From assembly GCA_005879985.1 (NCBI GenBank), contig VBIA01000126.1:1-37391 (forward strand): DNA of 37,391 bases. Direction: 5' to 3'. The stretch's first letter is position 1; each line of letters opens with the position of its first letter. The DNA comes from Chloroflexota bacterium (GTDB lineage: Bacteria; Chloroflexota; Dormibacteria; Dormibacterales; Dormibacteraceae). Shown here piece after piece: positions 1-9,252 of this stretch. A program made the translations under genes and the position numbers. The notes under the pieces are model-generated. The model saw only the letters and a program-made list of their open reading frames with translations. It was not told the DNA's origin and made no database searches.

Positions 1-2
1 GG

Positions 3-494
3 ACTGCGAGGACAGCTATTTGCGGGAGTGGCTTACTCGTTGGTATAGCTGCCTCTTCAGCACTCTTCCTTCCGGTACTTCGGCTACGTAACCCGACGCG
101 GCGATTCATGGAGGTCTCGATAACGGGTTACACGGTCGCCTCAGTATCGGCGGCAATTTTGGTCGCCGCGGCATTCGCCATCATCGCGGTCACCGTGCCA
201 CCGGTATGGCAACCTTTCTACCTGAAGGACTCAGCCCTCCGCGCCAAGGCTGGCACACGCCAGCGCCAAATACTCGCGGCCGATTTTCGCGGAGCCAGCT
301 TGAGTACTGGGTTTCCAATTAGAGCTCCTCCCGCATCTGTGCTTCGCCAGGCCCATAGCATCATTGTGCCCCGGCGGCTTGATTGCGATAAGAAGCCGGT
401 ATCGCGACCGGGATGTGGCGTTCGCGCCACGCCCGCGGTCCTATTACTGGCTCGACTTCCGGACCCGCCTCACGCGCGAGCCGCCGTCTGCTAA
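3..494 (+). CDS. C-terminal part of a possible membrane protein, truncated by left edge; distal part of frame does not look coding
   Basis: Frame open from base 3 (TARTAICGSGLLVGIAASSALFLPVLRLRNPTRRFMEVSITGYTVASVSAAILVAAAFAIIAVTV...), hydrophobic segments; the last ~70 residues are low quality and overlap the 3' end of the ABC ATPase. Confidence 0.35.
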   Translation, partial: TARTAICGSGLLVGIAASSALFLPVLRLRNPTRRFMEVSITGYTVASVSAAILVAAAFAIIAVTVPPVWQPFYLKDSALRAKAGTRQRQILAADFRGASLSTGFPIRAPPASVLRQAHSIIVPRRLDCDKKPVSRPGCGVRATPAVLLLARLPDPPHARAAVC

Positions 495-1241
495 GCCCAG
501 GATCTCGCGCGTACGAGGCAAATTCGGCGACTCGAACATCTTCGCAGTCGGCCCCTCCTCGATGATTCGTCCCTTTTCCATCACGACGACGCGGTCAGCG
601 CAGTTCCGCGCGAATTCCAGTTCGTGGGTGACGACCACCATGGTCATACCCTGCACCGCGAGGTCCGCCATTATGTCGAGGACCTCGCCCACCATCTCCC
701 AGTCGAGGGCAGATGTCGGCTCGTCAAACAGGATGACGTCCGGCTTCATTGCCAAGGCGCGGGCTATGGCAACCCGCTGTTGCTGACCGCCCGACAGCGT
801 TCTAGGTCGCGCTTCGGCAAACGCGTTCAAGCCCACACGATCCAACAGAGAGAGCGCGCGTTCCTTGGCGGCCTCCTTCGACAGGTGGAGCACTCGCCGC
901 GGTCCAAGACTCACGTTCTCGCACGCCGTGAGGTGCGGAAAGAGCTCGAACTGCTGGAACACCATAGCCACATGCGTCCGGTACTTGGTTAGGTTGATCC
1001 GGTTTCGATTGCCGCGGCCGAGAGGCCACTCTCCAAAGAGCGTGCCGCGGAAGTAGAGCTGACCGCTCGTTGGTTCAACGAGCAGATTTAGACAACGCAG
1101 CAAGGTCGTCTTGCCGGAACCGCTCGGCCCCAGGATGCACACCGTCTCGCCTTTGCCAATCGAGAAGTCGACATCAGCCAGGACGGAGCTCTGACCGAAG
1201 TCTTTGCAAAGGGCCTTGGTCGCCAGGACCTGGTCAGCCAT
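444..1241 (-). CDS. Amino-acid-type ABC transporter ATP-binding protein (GlnQ-like)
   Basis: Walker A GPSGSGKTT, Q-loop QQFELFPHLT, LSGGQQQRVAIARAL signature, Walker B VILFDEPTSALD. Confidence 0.95.
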   Translation of the reverse strand: MADQVLATKALCKDFGQSSVLADVDFSIGKGETVCILGPSGSGKTTLLRCLNLLVEPTSGQLYFRGTLFGEWPLGRGNRNRINLTKYRTHVAMVFQQFELFPHLTACENVSLGPRRVLHLSKEAAKERALSLLDRVGLNAFAEARPRTLSGGQQQRVAIARALAMKPDVILFDEPTSALDWEMVGEVLDIMADLAVQGMTMVVVTHELEFARNCADRVVVMEKGRIIEEGPTAKMFESPNLPRTREILGLADGGSRVRRVRKSSQ

Positions 1242-1247
1242 CAGCAG

Positions 1248-2057
1248 TCAGGCAGGTTTGACCATCCGGTTCACGAGCCGGCCGAGCGGCCCAACCTCGA
1301 CCACCACCTCGTCGCCTGGCTTCAGCCACGGATGATCGGGCCGACCGTCGGCGACGCCCTCCGGCGTGCCGGTAAAGATGACATCGCCGGGGTCGAGGGT
1401 GAAATGCCGGCTGATGAAGCTGACCAACTCGGCCACGCTGAATATCATGTCGCCCGCGCTGGACGACTGGCGGACCTCGCCGTTGACCATGCAGCGAACC
1501 GACATCTGTGCAGGGTCGCCCGCCTCGTCGCTGCTGACGATCCACGGCCCAATCGGTCCGAAGTGATCCAGCGACTTGCCCAGGAGCCACTGGCTGCTCT
1601 GGGTCTGGAGGTCGCGCGCGCTGAGGTCGTTTCCATTGCAAAAGCCGAACACATGATCCATCGCGTTCGCCACAGCCAGATTTCGAGCTGTCCTTCCGAT
1701 GACCACGACCAGCTCGGCTTCGTAGTCGTACTCAACCGCAATGTCGGATAGAGGAATGTCCTCATTGCATGCAGCCACCGCGTTTTGAAGCTTCGAGAAA
1801 ATGATCGGCCGCTCTGGCGGCGTCGCGCCAGACTCGGCGGCATGGCGGCGGTAGTTCAAACCGATGCACACGACCTTGCCCGGCCGCGGTACGCACGGAG
1901 CAAATCGCACGGATGAAAGGTCAACGGGGCTTCCAGAGGCGTGAGGTCTGCGGCCGGCGAAGACATCTTCCAGGCTGATACCGGCATCGATGAACGAGTC
2001 GCCATGGCGGACGGCCAGCCGCGGGCCATCTGGTGTCACGTGGTGCATGAGAATCAA
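1248..2057 (-). CDS. Fumarylacetoacetate hydrolase (FAH) family protein
   Basis: CIGLNYRRHAAESG, YDYEAELVVVIG, FGFCNGNDLSARDLQ, GDVIFTGTPEGV motifs. Confidence 0.93.
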   Translation of the reverse strand: MILMHHVTPDGPRLAVRHGDSFIDAGISLEDVFAGRRPHASGSPVDLSSVRFAPCVPRPGKVVCIGLNYRRHAAESGATPPERPIIFSKLQNAVAACNEDIPLSDIAVEYDYEAELVVVIGRTARNLAVANAMDHVFGFCNGNDLSARDLQTQSSQWLLGKSLDHFGPIGPWIVSSDEAGDPAQMSVRCMVNGEVRQSSSAGDMIFSVAELVSFISRHFTLDPGDVIFTGTPEGVADGRPDHPWLKPGDEVVVEVGPLGRLVNRMVKPA

Positions 2058-2073
2058 ATGGTCGAACTCCCTT

Positions 2074-3132
2074 TCACCGTACTTGAGCCATCACACCCTG
2101 CGCGAACTCGCGCATCTGAGTGCTGAGGTGATCGATGTCGTGGTAGATGAACTTGAGTTCGAAGGCGCCGCAGCCCGCCTCGACGTAGCGCCGCACCTCG
2201 GCGTTGATGTCCTCCGGCGTGCCCACGAGCGATGTCGACCACGCCTGCGCGAGAAAGTCAGGATTCGCCTTGGCTAGGTCAGCGTGGGCCGGCACGCCTG
2301 AATAGTGCTCGTAGAGAGTTAGGAGTGTGCGCGCAGCCTGCTGGCGTGCCTTATCTCTCGTCTCGGCCACCGAGACTTCAATTTCCGTGGCCACCGTCAG
2401 CTCGGAAGGCTGCCGGCCCCGACGGCGCAAGCGCTCGTGCATGTCCGCGATCGACGCCGGTAATCTGTCGGGGGGAATTGATGACGTGATCCAACCCCCC
2501 GCATAGTCGGCCACCATTTCCAGGGACTTGTCGGTCGACCCTGCAATCCAGACCCGCGGGTGCGGTTTCTGCGAGGGCTTCGGATAGATCGTGGCTGGTG
2601 GAAACTTGATCAACTCCCCATCGAAAGCTGGCGCGTCCTCAGTCCAGATCGCCCGCATTGCCTCAAATGTCTCGCGCGTACGCCGGATCTTCTCCCCACG
2701 CGCAATCCCAAGCACCTCGAAGTCCTCGTTCAGCGTGCTCTTAGCGGAACCTTGGCCGATGCCCAGCTCAAGGCGTCCCCCGCTGAGCACGTCGATGCAC
2801 GCCAGCTGCTTGGCGGTCACGACCGCATTCCGATACGGGAGCACAAGGACCGCGATTCCCAGCCGGATCCTCTCCGTCGCGCCCGCGAGGAATGCCAGGT
2901 TGGTGATGGACTCGTAGAAAAGCGGAGGATAGTCGTCGCCTGCTGTCTCCACGGCCTCGCGCGAACCGCAGGACAAGTGCTCTCGATCGAGCGTCTTGTT
3001 CCAGATGATGTAGTCGTTAACCCAGACGGAGTCGTATCCGAGCGCTTCGGCCTCCCGCGCGATACGGAGCATGGCGTCCGGACTTGCCAGCACCCCGCAA
3101 CACGGCAGACGGATCCCAAACAGCAGTTTCAA
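2074..3132 (-). CDS. LLM-class flavin-dependent oxidoreductase (luciferase-like)
   Basis: AEALGYDSVWVNDYI, RIRLGIAVLVLPYRN, LSGGRLELGIGQG; likely TTG start at 3132 preceded by GGAGGG rather than the longer ORF start. Confidence 0.9.
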   Translation of the reverse strand: MKLLFGIRLPCCGVLASPDAMLRIAREAEALGYDSVWVNDYIIWNKTLDREHLSCGSREAVETAGDDYPPLFYESITNLAFLAGATERIRLGIAVLVLPYRNAVVTAKQLACIDVLSGGRLELGIGQGSAKSTLNEDFEVLGIARGEKIRRTRETFEAMRAIWTEDAPAFDGELIKFPPATIYPKPSQKPHPRVWIAGSTDKSLEMVADYAGGWITSSIPPDRLPASIADMHERLRRRGRQPSELTVATEIEVSVAETRDKARQQAARTLLTLYEHYSGVPAHADLAKANPDFLAQAWSTSLVGTPEDINAEVRRYVEAGCGAFELKFIYHDIDHLSTQMREFAQGVMAQVR

Positions 3133-3151
3133 GAGCGCATCCCTCCAGCAA

Positions 3152-4318
3152 TCATTGGTTGAGTACCGCCACGCCGATGCCCGGATGAGCCGGGGCGCCC
3201 CACACAACGCCGGCCCGGATCGTCGCTCGAGCCATCAGCTGACGGTCGGCCGTTCGTGTGTTGCCGAAAGTGTCGGTCAGTTGTACCTCGCCGTTCCTCT
3301 TCTCCAGCACCGCTATGTCAGCGACGCGCCCGACAACGAGGCTTCCGATGCTGCTTTCTCGGTTGATCGCCTTGGCCGCTCGGCTGGTGGTTGCCTCTAT
3401 CACCTCCTTCAAGGGCATTCCCACAGCCAGCATCTTGGACATCACAGACGGCAAGCTCTTGGCCGTGGGTGCGCTGATGCTGTGCAGGTCAGTGCTGATC
3501 GTGTCCGGCCAGAAGCCCATCCTCGCTGCCGCTTCAGCAACGCCAAAGTCGAAACTGCCGGCGCCGTGTCCAACGTCGAATAGCACCCCTCGCTTCCGAG
3601 CTGCCAGCGCCGCGTTGCTGATGCCGTTCCGCTCTCGCAGGCCGTGGTCCGAACCGGTGAAGCAGTGGGTGACGATGTCGCCCTGATTGAGGAAGCCGAG
3701 TAAGTCCTCGATTGGCGCGTCGGAGTCGGTGATGTGGACCATCACCGGCAGTCCCGTTAAATCTTTGACTTGTGCCGCCCGCCGCAGCGGCTCCAGGCCA
3801 TTGCTGCCCGTAACCCCGGCGCCGCCCTGCCTCACCTTGATGCCCACGATGAATTCCGGAAAGCGTGCGATCGCCGCCTCGGCGGCCCCGACGTCGAGCA
3901 AGCCCTCGACCAGGCTCTCACCCACCGGGAACGATGCGAGTCCAATCGACGAGATGTGAAGGAAGCAAAGGACCCGGGTCCGCGACTGATTGACGATCAG
4001 CTGACGAAAGCCCTCGATCGTGTGCGCGCCTGCGTCGCCCGCGCTGACGATCGTTGTGACTCCGGCTGGGGAACACACCTCGTCCGCCGGTACTGTGAGC
4101 GGACTGACCCCGGTGTACACGTGAGCATGGATGTCGATCAGCCCTGGAACGACCAGTGCACCTGATGCGTCGACAATTCGCGGTGGCGGACCTTCTGACA
4201 CCAGTTCGTGCTGGAGTGCCGCGATTCGTCCATTGCGAACCCCGATCTCGAGGTCACCGTCGAGACCTTGGCCGGGATCGAGAACGTGGCCGCCCCTGAC
4301 TATCAGATCGAAGTTCAA
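3152..4318 (-). CDS. Amidohydrolase/deacetylase family metallohydrolase (dihydroorotase-like)
   Basis: VVPGLIDIHAHVY metal motif, GIKVRQ candidate carbamylated Lys, VMVHITD, TDLHSIS. Confidence 0.88.
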   Translation of the reverse strand: MNFDLIVRGGHVLDPGQGLDGDLEIGVRNGRIAALQHELVSEGPPPRIVDASGALVVPGLIDIHAHVYTGVSPLTVPADEVCSPAGVTTIVSAGDAGAHTIEGFRQLIVNQSRTRVLCFLHISSIGLASFPVGESLVEGLLDVGAAEAAIARFPEFIVGIKVRQGGAGVTGSNGLEPLRRAAQVKDLTGLPVMVHITDSDAPIEDLLGFLNQGDIVTHCFTGSDHGLRERNGISNAALAARKRGVLFDVGHGAGSFDFGVAEAAARMGFWPDTISTDLHSISAPTAKSLPSVMSKMLAVGMPLKEVIEATTSRAAKAINRESSIGSLVVGRVADIAVLEKRNGEVQLTDTFGNTRTADRQLMARATIRAGVVWGAPAHPGIGVAVLNQ

Positions 4319-5286
4319 GCGCGAGCCGCGACACGAATCTTGGTCAACGGGTTCAGCAGCGGTTCGCCACGCAACGCACGTGCTACTTCCTCAGCCACGC
4401 GACGTATGAGGTCGGGCTCCGACTCGTTCGAGTAGTAGGACATATGAGGGGTCAGGATTGCCGAGGGATCGGAGCGAAGAGGATGGTCCTCGGGCAAGGG
4501 CTCGTTCTCGAAGACGTCCAGTGCGACCCCTGCCAGTTGTCCAGAACCGAGAGCTTCGGTAACCGCGTCGAGATCAATGAGGCCACCGCGCGCCGTGTTG
4601 ATCAGCAAGGGCCGGCGACGCATTGACTTCAGAGCGGTCTTGTCGATCATGTGCCTGGTCTGAGCGTTCATCGGCACGTGGACCGAGATGTAGTCGGCAG
4701 TCTCGTAGATCTGGTCCGGCCTCTTCACGGCCGAAACGCCGGGCATTTCAATCGAGGCGATCGGATCGTAAGCGTCCACCTGTAGGCCAAAGGTCAGCGC
4801 GCGGGCAGCAACCCGACGGCCGATCCGTCCGAATCCCAGTAGCCCTAGCCGCCGCCCTGCCAGACGAGGAACTCGATCCTTTGGGATGTCCCATTTCCCC
4901 GCTCGCACAGTGTCGTTCGCCTCGACGATGCGTCGTGCATGGGCGAGGAGAAGAGCCATGGTGTGATCCGCCACCTCATCCGTGCAGTAGTCCGGCACAT
5001 TGGCCACGGGGACGCCCAATCGCTCGGCGGCGGCTATGTCGACATTGTCGTAGCCGATCCCGTAGCGGACGATCGCTCGGCACCCGCCTCGCGCAGCAGC
5101 CGCTACTACAGGCTCCCGCACAGGCGCATAGCCGGCCATGATGGCCGCTGCGTCACTCGCTTCGGCCGCCAGTGTCGTCTCGTCAGATGACGGCGCTAGA
5201 CGGACTTCGGCCCCGAGAGGGCGGAGGATGCCTTCTTCAATCTCGAACGACGGCATGTCGGTATCGGTGACCAGGACTTTCAACAT
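4315..5286 (-). CDS. D-2-hydroxyacid dehydrogenase family protein
   Basis: LGLLGFGRIGRRVA Rossmann motif, LINTARGGLIDLDAV, NEPLPEDHPL, LTPHMSYYS; 4-bp overlap with the amidohydrolase gene. Confidence 0.92.
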   Translation of the reverse strand: MLKVLVTDTDMPSFEIEEGILRPLGAEVRLAPSSDETTLAAEASDAAAIMAGYAPVREPVVAAAARGGCRAIVRYGIGYDNVDIAAAERLGVPVANVPDYCTDEVADHTMALLLAHARRIVEANDTVRAGKWDIPKDRVPRLAGRRLGLLGFGRIGRRVAARALTFGLQVDAYDPIASIEMPGVSAVKRPDQIYETADYISVHVPMNAQTRHMIDKTALKSMRRRPLLINTARGGLIDLDAVTEALGSGQLAGVALDVFENEPLPEDHPLRSDPSAILTPHMSYYSNESEPDLIRRVAEEVARALRGEPLLNPLTKIRVAARA

Positions 5287-5310
5287 CTGCCTGCTCCCTT
5301 TGTCCCGCTC

Positions 5311-6129
5311 TCAGTGATCGAGTTTGGGAATGAACGCGGTGGCTTCGATGGCCACCAGCCAGTCCGGCTCTTCAAGCCCGCTCACCTGAACGAAAGTGCT
5401 CACCGCCCGAGGCTCCTTGAAAGCCTTCATCCGCTCGGCGTTGATCGCGGCCCGGTTCTTCATATCGGTCGCGAATACGCGCACGCGGACAACGTCATCG
5501 AGCGATCCGCCGGCCTCGCGCAGGATCGCGCTCATCGAACTGATGATCTGGCGTGTCTGCGCGCCGGGGTCGCCGACGCCGACGGTGTTGCCGTCACCGT
5601 CGGTGGGGCCGAGCCCGGACAGAAAGATCAGATCGCCCTCGCCGAGTTGAAACGCCGCCGCGTGCAGATCCCAGTCGCGGCCCGCGAGGGACTTCGGCAC
5701 CACCGGAACCGCACCTTGTGTCACTGCTCGTACCTCCTGCCGTTCACTTCTATTGCCATTGGTGGAAGCGGTGATCTCGAGCTCGACCATGGCGATCTTG
5801 CCAACCAGGCTAGGTATCTCAACCACCGTCACCGCGGGCGGCGTGCCGATGATTGGCTGAACCTCCGCCCACACCGTGGGCCACTGACGAATGTTGGTCG
5901 TGAAGACAGACAGCCGGCACACGGTGTCCAGACCGCCGCCCGCCTCCTCGAGTATCGGTTGCATCAGCTCCGTGAGCACATAGCGCGTCTGGTCCATGAG
6001 ATCTCCGGGAAACACCTCGTGTCCGTGCTCGTCGTAGGCTGCCAGTCCCGATATCTCGAGCAACCCCGCCCGCTTTGCTCGAACGGCGGCCGCGTACTTC
6101 CCGCTGCCCTTTATCAGGCTTCTCGTCAT
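5311..6129 (-). CDS. Tandem RidA-like (YjgF/YER057c/UK114) two-domain protein
   Basis: ATG at 6129 overlaps the stop of the GntR gene; two repeats with RidA layout (LLEISGLAAYD...VELEITAS and LIFLSGLGPTDGDG...LVAIEATAFIP). Confidence 0.85.
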   Translation of the reverse strand: MTRSLIKGSGKYAAAVRAKRAGLLEISGLAAYDEHGHEVFPGDLMDQTRYVLTELMQPILEEAGGGLDTVCRLSVFTTNIRQWPTVWAEVQPIIGTPPAVTVVEIPSLVGKIAMVELEITASTNGNRSERQEVRAVTQGAVPVVPKSLAGRDWDLHAAAFQLGEGDLIFLSGLGPTDGDGNTVGVGDPGAQTRQIISSMSAILREAGGSLDDVVRVRVFATDMKNRAAINAERMKAFKEPRAVSTFVQVSGLEEPDWLVAIEATAFIPKLDH

Positions 6130-6827
6130 TGGGCGTTCCTTGGCGGCTGCGCCGGTTGCTTCCCAATGTCGTCGGCGCGAGCCCTCCCCTCGAAAAGTGC
6201 TGTGGTCTGTTGCATGTGTGCTCGAATGGCTCGTTCGAGCGCCTCCTCGTCGCCTTTGACGAGCGCTCGCATGATCGATTGATGGTTGTGCTGAGTGTTC
6301 TCCACCGAGCCCAGGCGGCGGGCCATCGACAGGATCTTGCGGGTCAGGACCTCGATCTGCGGCCACATGTTCTGCAATGGCGGGAAGCCCGTCAATTCGT
6401 AGAGCCGTCGGTGGAAGGCCATGTCAGCATCCACGCGTTCCGAAGTCACGCGAGATGCCAGCCGGCCGATTTGATGCTCCAGGTAATCGACGTCATCCTT
6501 TTTCAGATTCTTCATAGCCAGACGGACGGCGAGCGGCTCGACGAGCTCCCGAAGCTCATAGAGTTGATTGACGGTGTCGACTGGCAGCGCCGCCACGTAG
6601 GTCCCGCGTCGCGGGATGGAGATGACCAGCCCTTCATGCTCCAGTCTTGCGAGTGCTTCGCGAAAGGTGCCTTGGCTGATTCCAAGATGTTTCGCGTAGG
6701 TGGCCTCAACTAGGCGAGTGCCTGGAGGCAGCTCCTCGCTGAGGATCTTGCTGCGAAGCAACTGGACCGCTTCTTCCCAGGCGCGGGGCCGGCTTAAGGA
6801 CGACAGAACGGCTGGCTCGGCTCTCAA
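6126..6827 (-). CDS. GntR family transcriptional regulator (FCD type)
   Basis: N-terminal wHTH (LRSKILSEELPPGTRLVEATYAKHLGISQGTFREALARLEHEGLV) plus helical FCD-like domain; TTG start. Confidence 0.93.
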   Translation of the reverse strand: MRAEPAVLSSLSRPRAWEEAVQLLRSKILSEELPPGTRLVEATYAKHLGISQGTFREALARLEHEGLVISIPRRGTYVAALPVDTVNQLYELRELVEPLAVRLAMKNLKKDDVDYLEHQIGRLASRVTSERVDADMAFHRRLYELTGFPPLQNMWPQIEVLTRKILSMARRLGSVENTQHNHQSIMRALVKGDEEALERAIRAHMQQTTALFEGRARADDIGKQPAQPPRNAQ

Positions 6828-6850
6828 CTCGGAACGATGTTATAGTCTAG

Positions 6851-6870
6851 CGATAATCGATAATCGATAG
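6851..6870. promoter_or_regulatory. Candidate GntR operator: overlapping CGATAATCG / ATCGAT repeats in divergent promoter
   Basis: CGATAATCGATAATCGATAG between divergent genes, next to TATAGT (6841-6846). Confidence 0.5.
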
Positions 6871-6916
6871 CCGGAGCCCATATGGAATGCGGCCGCGCCA
6901 ACGGGAGGTCTGACGA

Positions 6917-7783
6917 ATGTATCGATCAAGGTTGCGACTGGCCCTGGGCGTTGTACTGGTCTTGGTCACAACGGCCTGCGGTAGCTCGACCAATGGCAAC
7001 ACTTCGTCCTCAACGATTCAAGGGATGATCAAAACGATCACGCCCGGTGTCTTGACCATCGCAACCTATGGGTCCGCCCTTCCATTGATGAAAGTCGGTC
7101 CCGGTGCCAATGAGATCGGGGGGCTATCTGGAGGATGGGCGAATGCGTTTGCCCAGGACTTCGGCTTACAGGTGAAGTTGTTTCAGACGACATTCTCCTC
7201 GACGCTGTTAGCCGTTCAGCAAGGAAAGGCGGACCTTGGTGAGCCGGTCTACTACAACCCGACACGTGCCAAAACCTACTACTACACCTATCCGGTCGAC
7301 CTCGAGAGCCTGGTCGTGTTCACAAAGAAGTCATTCTCGTACAGCGGTCCTTCCAGCTTGCAAGGTCACAAGGTGGCGACCGTGACTGGTTACGTCTGGA
7401 CCCCCTACTTCCAGAAGTTCTTCGGCTCTAATCTGCAGCTCTACACCACGCAGGCAGACGCGGCGACAGCGTTCAAGAATGGCCAGGCCGAGGCGTACCT
7501 GGACGCCGACCTCAACTACTTCAATGCGCCCCTCAGCCTGTCGACTGACATCTCCCTGCACCCAGTCGCTAGCGGGGATTTCGGCATCCCGGCCGACATC
7601 ATCGCGAACGAGTCCTATTGGATCGTGAACTGCAACGAGAAGGCTCTGGCCAACGCCATGAACCTCGAGAGGGACAACCTGGAAGCCAGCGGCAAGTGGA
7701 AGACGATCCTCGCGCAGGATGGAGCGCCGGCAGGCACGCCCCAGAGCTCACCGCCGCTCATGACTCCAGCAGAAGGCTGCTGA
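6917..7783 (+). CDS. ABC transporter substrate-binding lipoprotein (family 3, amino-acid type)
   Basis: Signal peptide plus lipobox (VLVLVTTACGSS); SBP-like fold motifs; GGGAGG SD upstream; followed by two permease genes. Confidence 0.9.
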   Translation: MYRSRLRLALGVVLVLVTTACGSSTNGNTSSSTIQGMIKTITPGVLTIATYGSALPLMKVGPGANEIGGLSGGWANAFAQDFGLQVKLFQTTFSSTLLAVQQGKADLGEPVYYNPTRAKTYYYTYPVDLESLVVFTKKSFSYSGPSSLQGHKVATVTGYVWTPYFQKFFGSNLQLYTTQADAATAFKNGQAEAYLDADLNYFNAPLSLSTDISLHPVASGDFGIPADIIANESYWIVNCNEKALANAMNLERDNLEASGKWKTILAQDGAPAGTPQSSPPLMTPAEGC

Positions 7784-7806
7784 AACCAACCGAACCCAGG
7801 AGGGAA

Positions 7807-7836
7807 GCCGGCTGCCCAACAACGCGGGCAGCCGGC
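7807..7836 (+). terminator. Intercistronic 11-bp perfect hairpin (attenuator / mRNA-stabilising element)
   Basis: GCCGGCTGCCC-AACAACGC-GGGCAGCCGGC followed by ATTTCCTT, between SBP and permease genes. Confidence 0.7.
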
Positions 7837-7856
7837 ATTTCCTTATATAGGAGGCG

Positions 7857-8579
7857 ATGAGCGAGCTGGCCGGCTGGCTGGCGATATTGGTGGCCGGCCT
7901 TGTGGTCACCATTGAGCTGGCTGCTTGGACATTAGTCCTATCCATAGCGCTGTCGAGTCTCATCGCGATGATGAGCATCAGCCCGCTGGCTCCACTACGC
8001 GGCTTCGCAAGGCTCTACGTCGACGTGTTCAGAAGCATCCCGATCCTCGCCCTAGCCATCTCTGTCTATTACGGCCTGGGGGAAACGCTGACCAGCCTTG
8101 GCATCACCCCCTTCGGAACGGCTGTTGGCGTCCTCACAGTAATCGAGTCCGCGTATCTCGCCGAGCTCTACCGGGGTTCACTCGAGTCAATTCGCCGGGC
8201 CCAATGGGACGCCGCCTCGAGTGTTGGGCTGGGGTGGTTGGCAACGGTGCGTCACGTGATCCTGCCCCAATCGCTGCCACCAGCCATACCGGTCACGCTC
8301 AACATGGCCATCGCGATTATCAAGGACAGCTCACTGGTTTCGCTGATCGCGGTGAGCGAGATCACTCTGGTCGCAAACCAGCTCATCGCCGAGACATTCA
8401 AGCCGATTCAGGTCTACGGGCTAGTCGCGATCCTCTACCTGCTGTTGATTCTGCCGCTGTCTCAAGCCTCGCGGCTTATCGAGATTGCTGTCGCGCGCCG
8501 GCTCGGAATCCGTCCCCGCACTGATGAGGAAAGGGCGATGCGGCGGCTGAGTGCTGTGGGAGACGTGAAGGCAGGTTGA
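7857..8579 (+). CDS. Amino acid ABC transporter permease
   Basis: EAA-type loop (AQWDAASSVGLGWLATVRHVILPQSLPPAIP), FRSIPILAL; AGGAGG SD. Confidence 0.93.
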   Translation: MSELAGWLAILVAGLVVTIELAAWTLVLSIALSSLIAMMSISPLAPLRGFARLYVDVFRSIPILALAISVYYGLGETLTSLGITPFGTAVGVLTVIESAYLAELYRGSLESIRRAQWDAASSVGLGWLATVRHVILPQSLPPAIPVTLNMAIAIIKDSSLVSLIAVSEITLVANQLIAETFKPIQVYGLVAILYLLLILPLSQASRLIEIAVARRLGIRPRTDEERAMRRLSAVGDVKAG

Positions 8580-8598
8580 GTACAGGGGCCGGCGTCCA

Positions 8599-9249
8599 AT
8601 GAATGTGATCCAGGACATCATGCCCTACCTCCTTCCCGGGGCCCTGGTCACAATAGAGATCAGCGTCGGGGCCTGGGTGGTGTCCGCCGTTCTTGGGCTG
8701 ATCCTCGCCCTAGCTCGTGACTCCCGAACTCCGCTGCTGTCGCTTCCGACCGTAGGTTCGATAGAAATCATTCGCGCTGTCCCGCAATTGGTTGTCCTGT
8801 ACATCGTCTTCTTCGGCTTGAGTACCGTGGGGATCAACATCGACTCACTCACAGCTGCGATCGTAGGTCTGGGGGTCTCGGATGCCGTCTTCAGCGCCGA
8901 GTACTATCGGGCTGGCTTCCTCACGGTCGCCCATACCCAGCGCGATGCCGGCCTGAGCCTCGGGCTAACCCCCCTGCAGGTTTCGCGCTTCGTGATCATT
9001 CCGCAGACCATCCCGTTCGTCGTGCCGCCGCTTCTGAACTCATTTATTGGCCTGATGAAGTCCGCCACACTGGCCTCGGCAGTCGGGGCGCCTGAGCTGC
9101 TCTACGACGGCAGAAACTTCATGGAAACTACGGGACAGGTCGCTCCCGCCGCCGTGGTGATCCTGGGTCTTTACATCATCGCTACGGTTCCCCTCACTCG
9201 TATGGTGAAGGTCCTCGAGCAGCGCATCAGGGCTCAAACGAGGGCGTAG
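8599..9249 (+). CDS. Amino acid ABC transporter permease
   Basis: IIRAVPQLVVLYIVFFG, TQRDAGLSLGLTPLQVSRFVIIPQTIPFVVPP. Confidence 0.93.
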   Translation: MNVIQDIMPYLLPGALVTIEISVGAWVVSAVLGLILALARDSRTPLLSLPTVGSIEIIRAVPQLVVLYIVFFGLSTVGINIDSLTAAIVGLGVSDAVFSAEYYRAGFLTVAHTQRDAGLSLGLTPLQVSRFVIIPQTIPFVVPPLLNSFIGLMKSATLASAVGAPELLYDGRNFMETTGQVAPAAVVILGLYIIATVPLTRMVKVLEQRIRAQTRA

Positions 9250-9252
9250 GTA

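Noticed and set aside
5314-6282. 322-aa plus-strand ORF
   Set aside because: Antisense to the RidA-like gene; no recognisable motifs.
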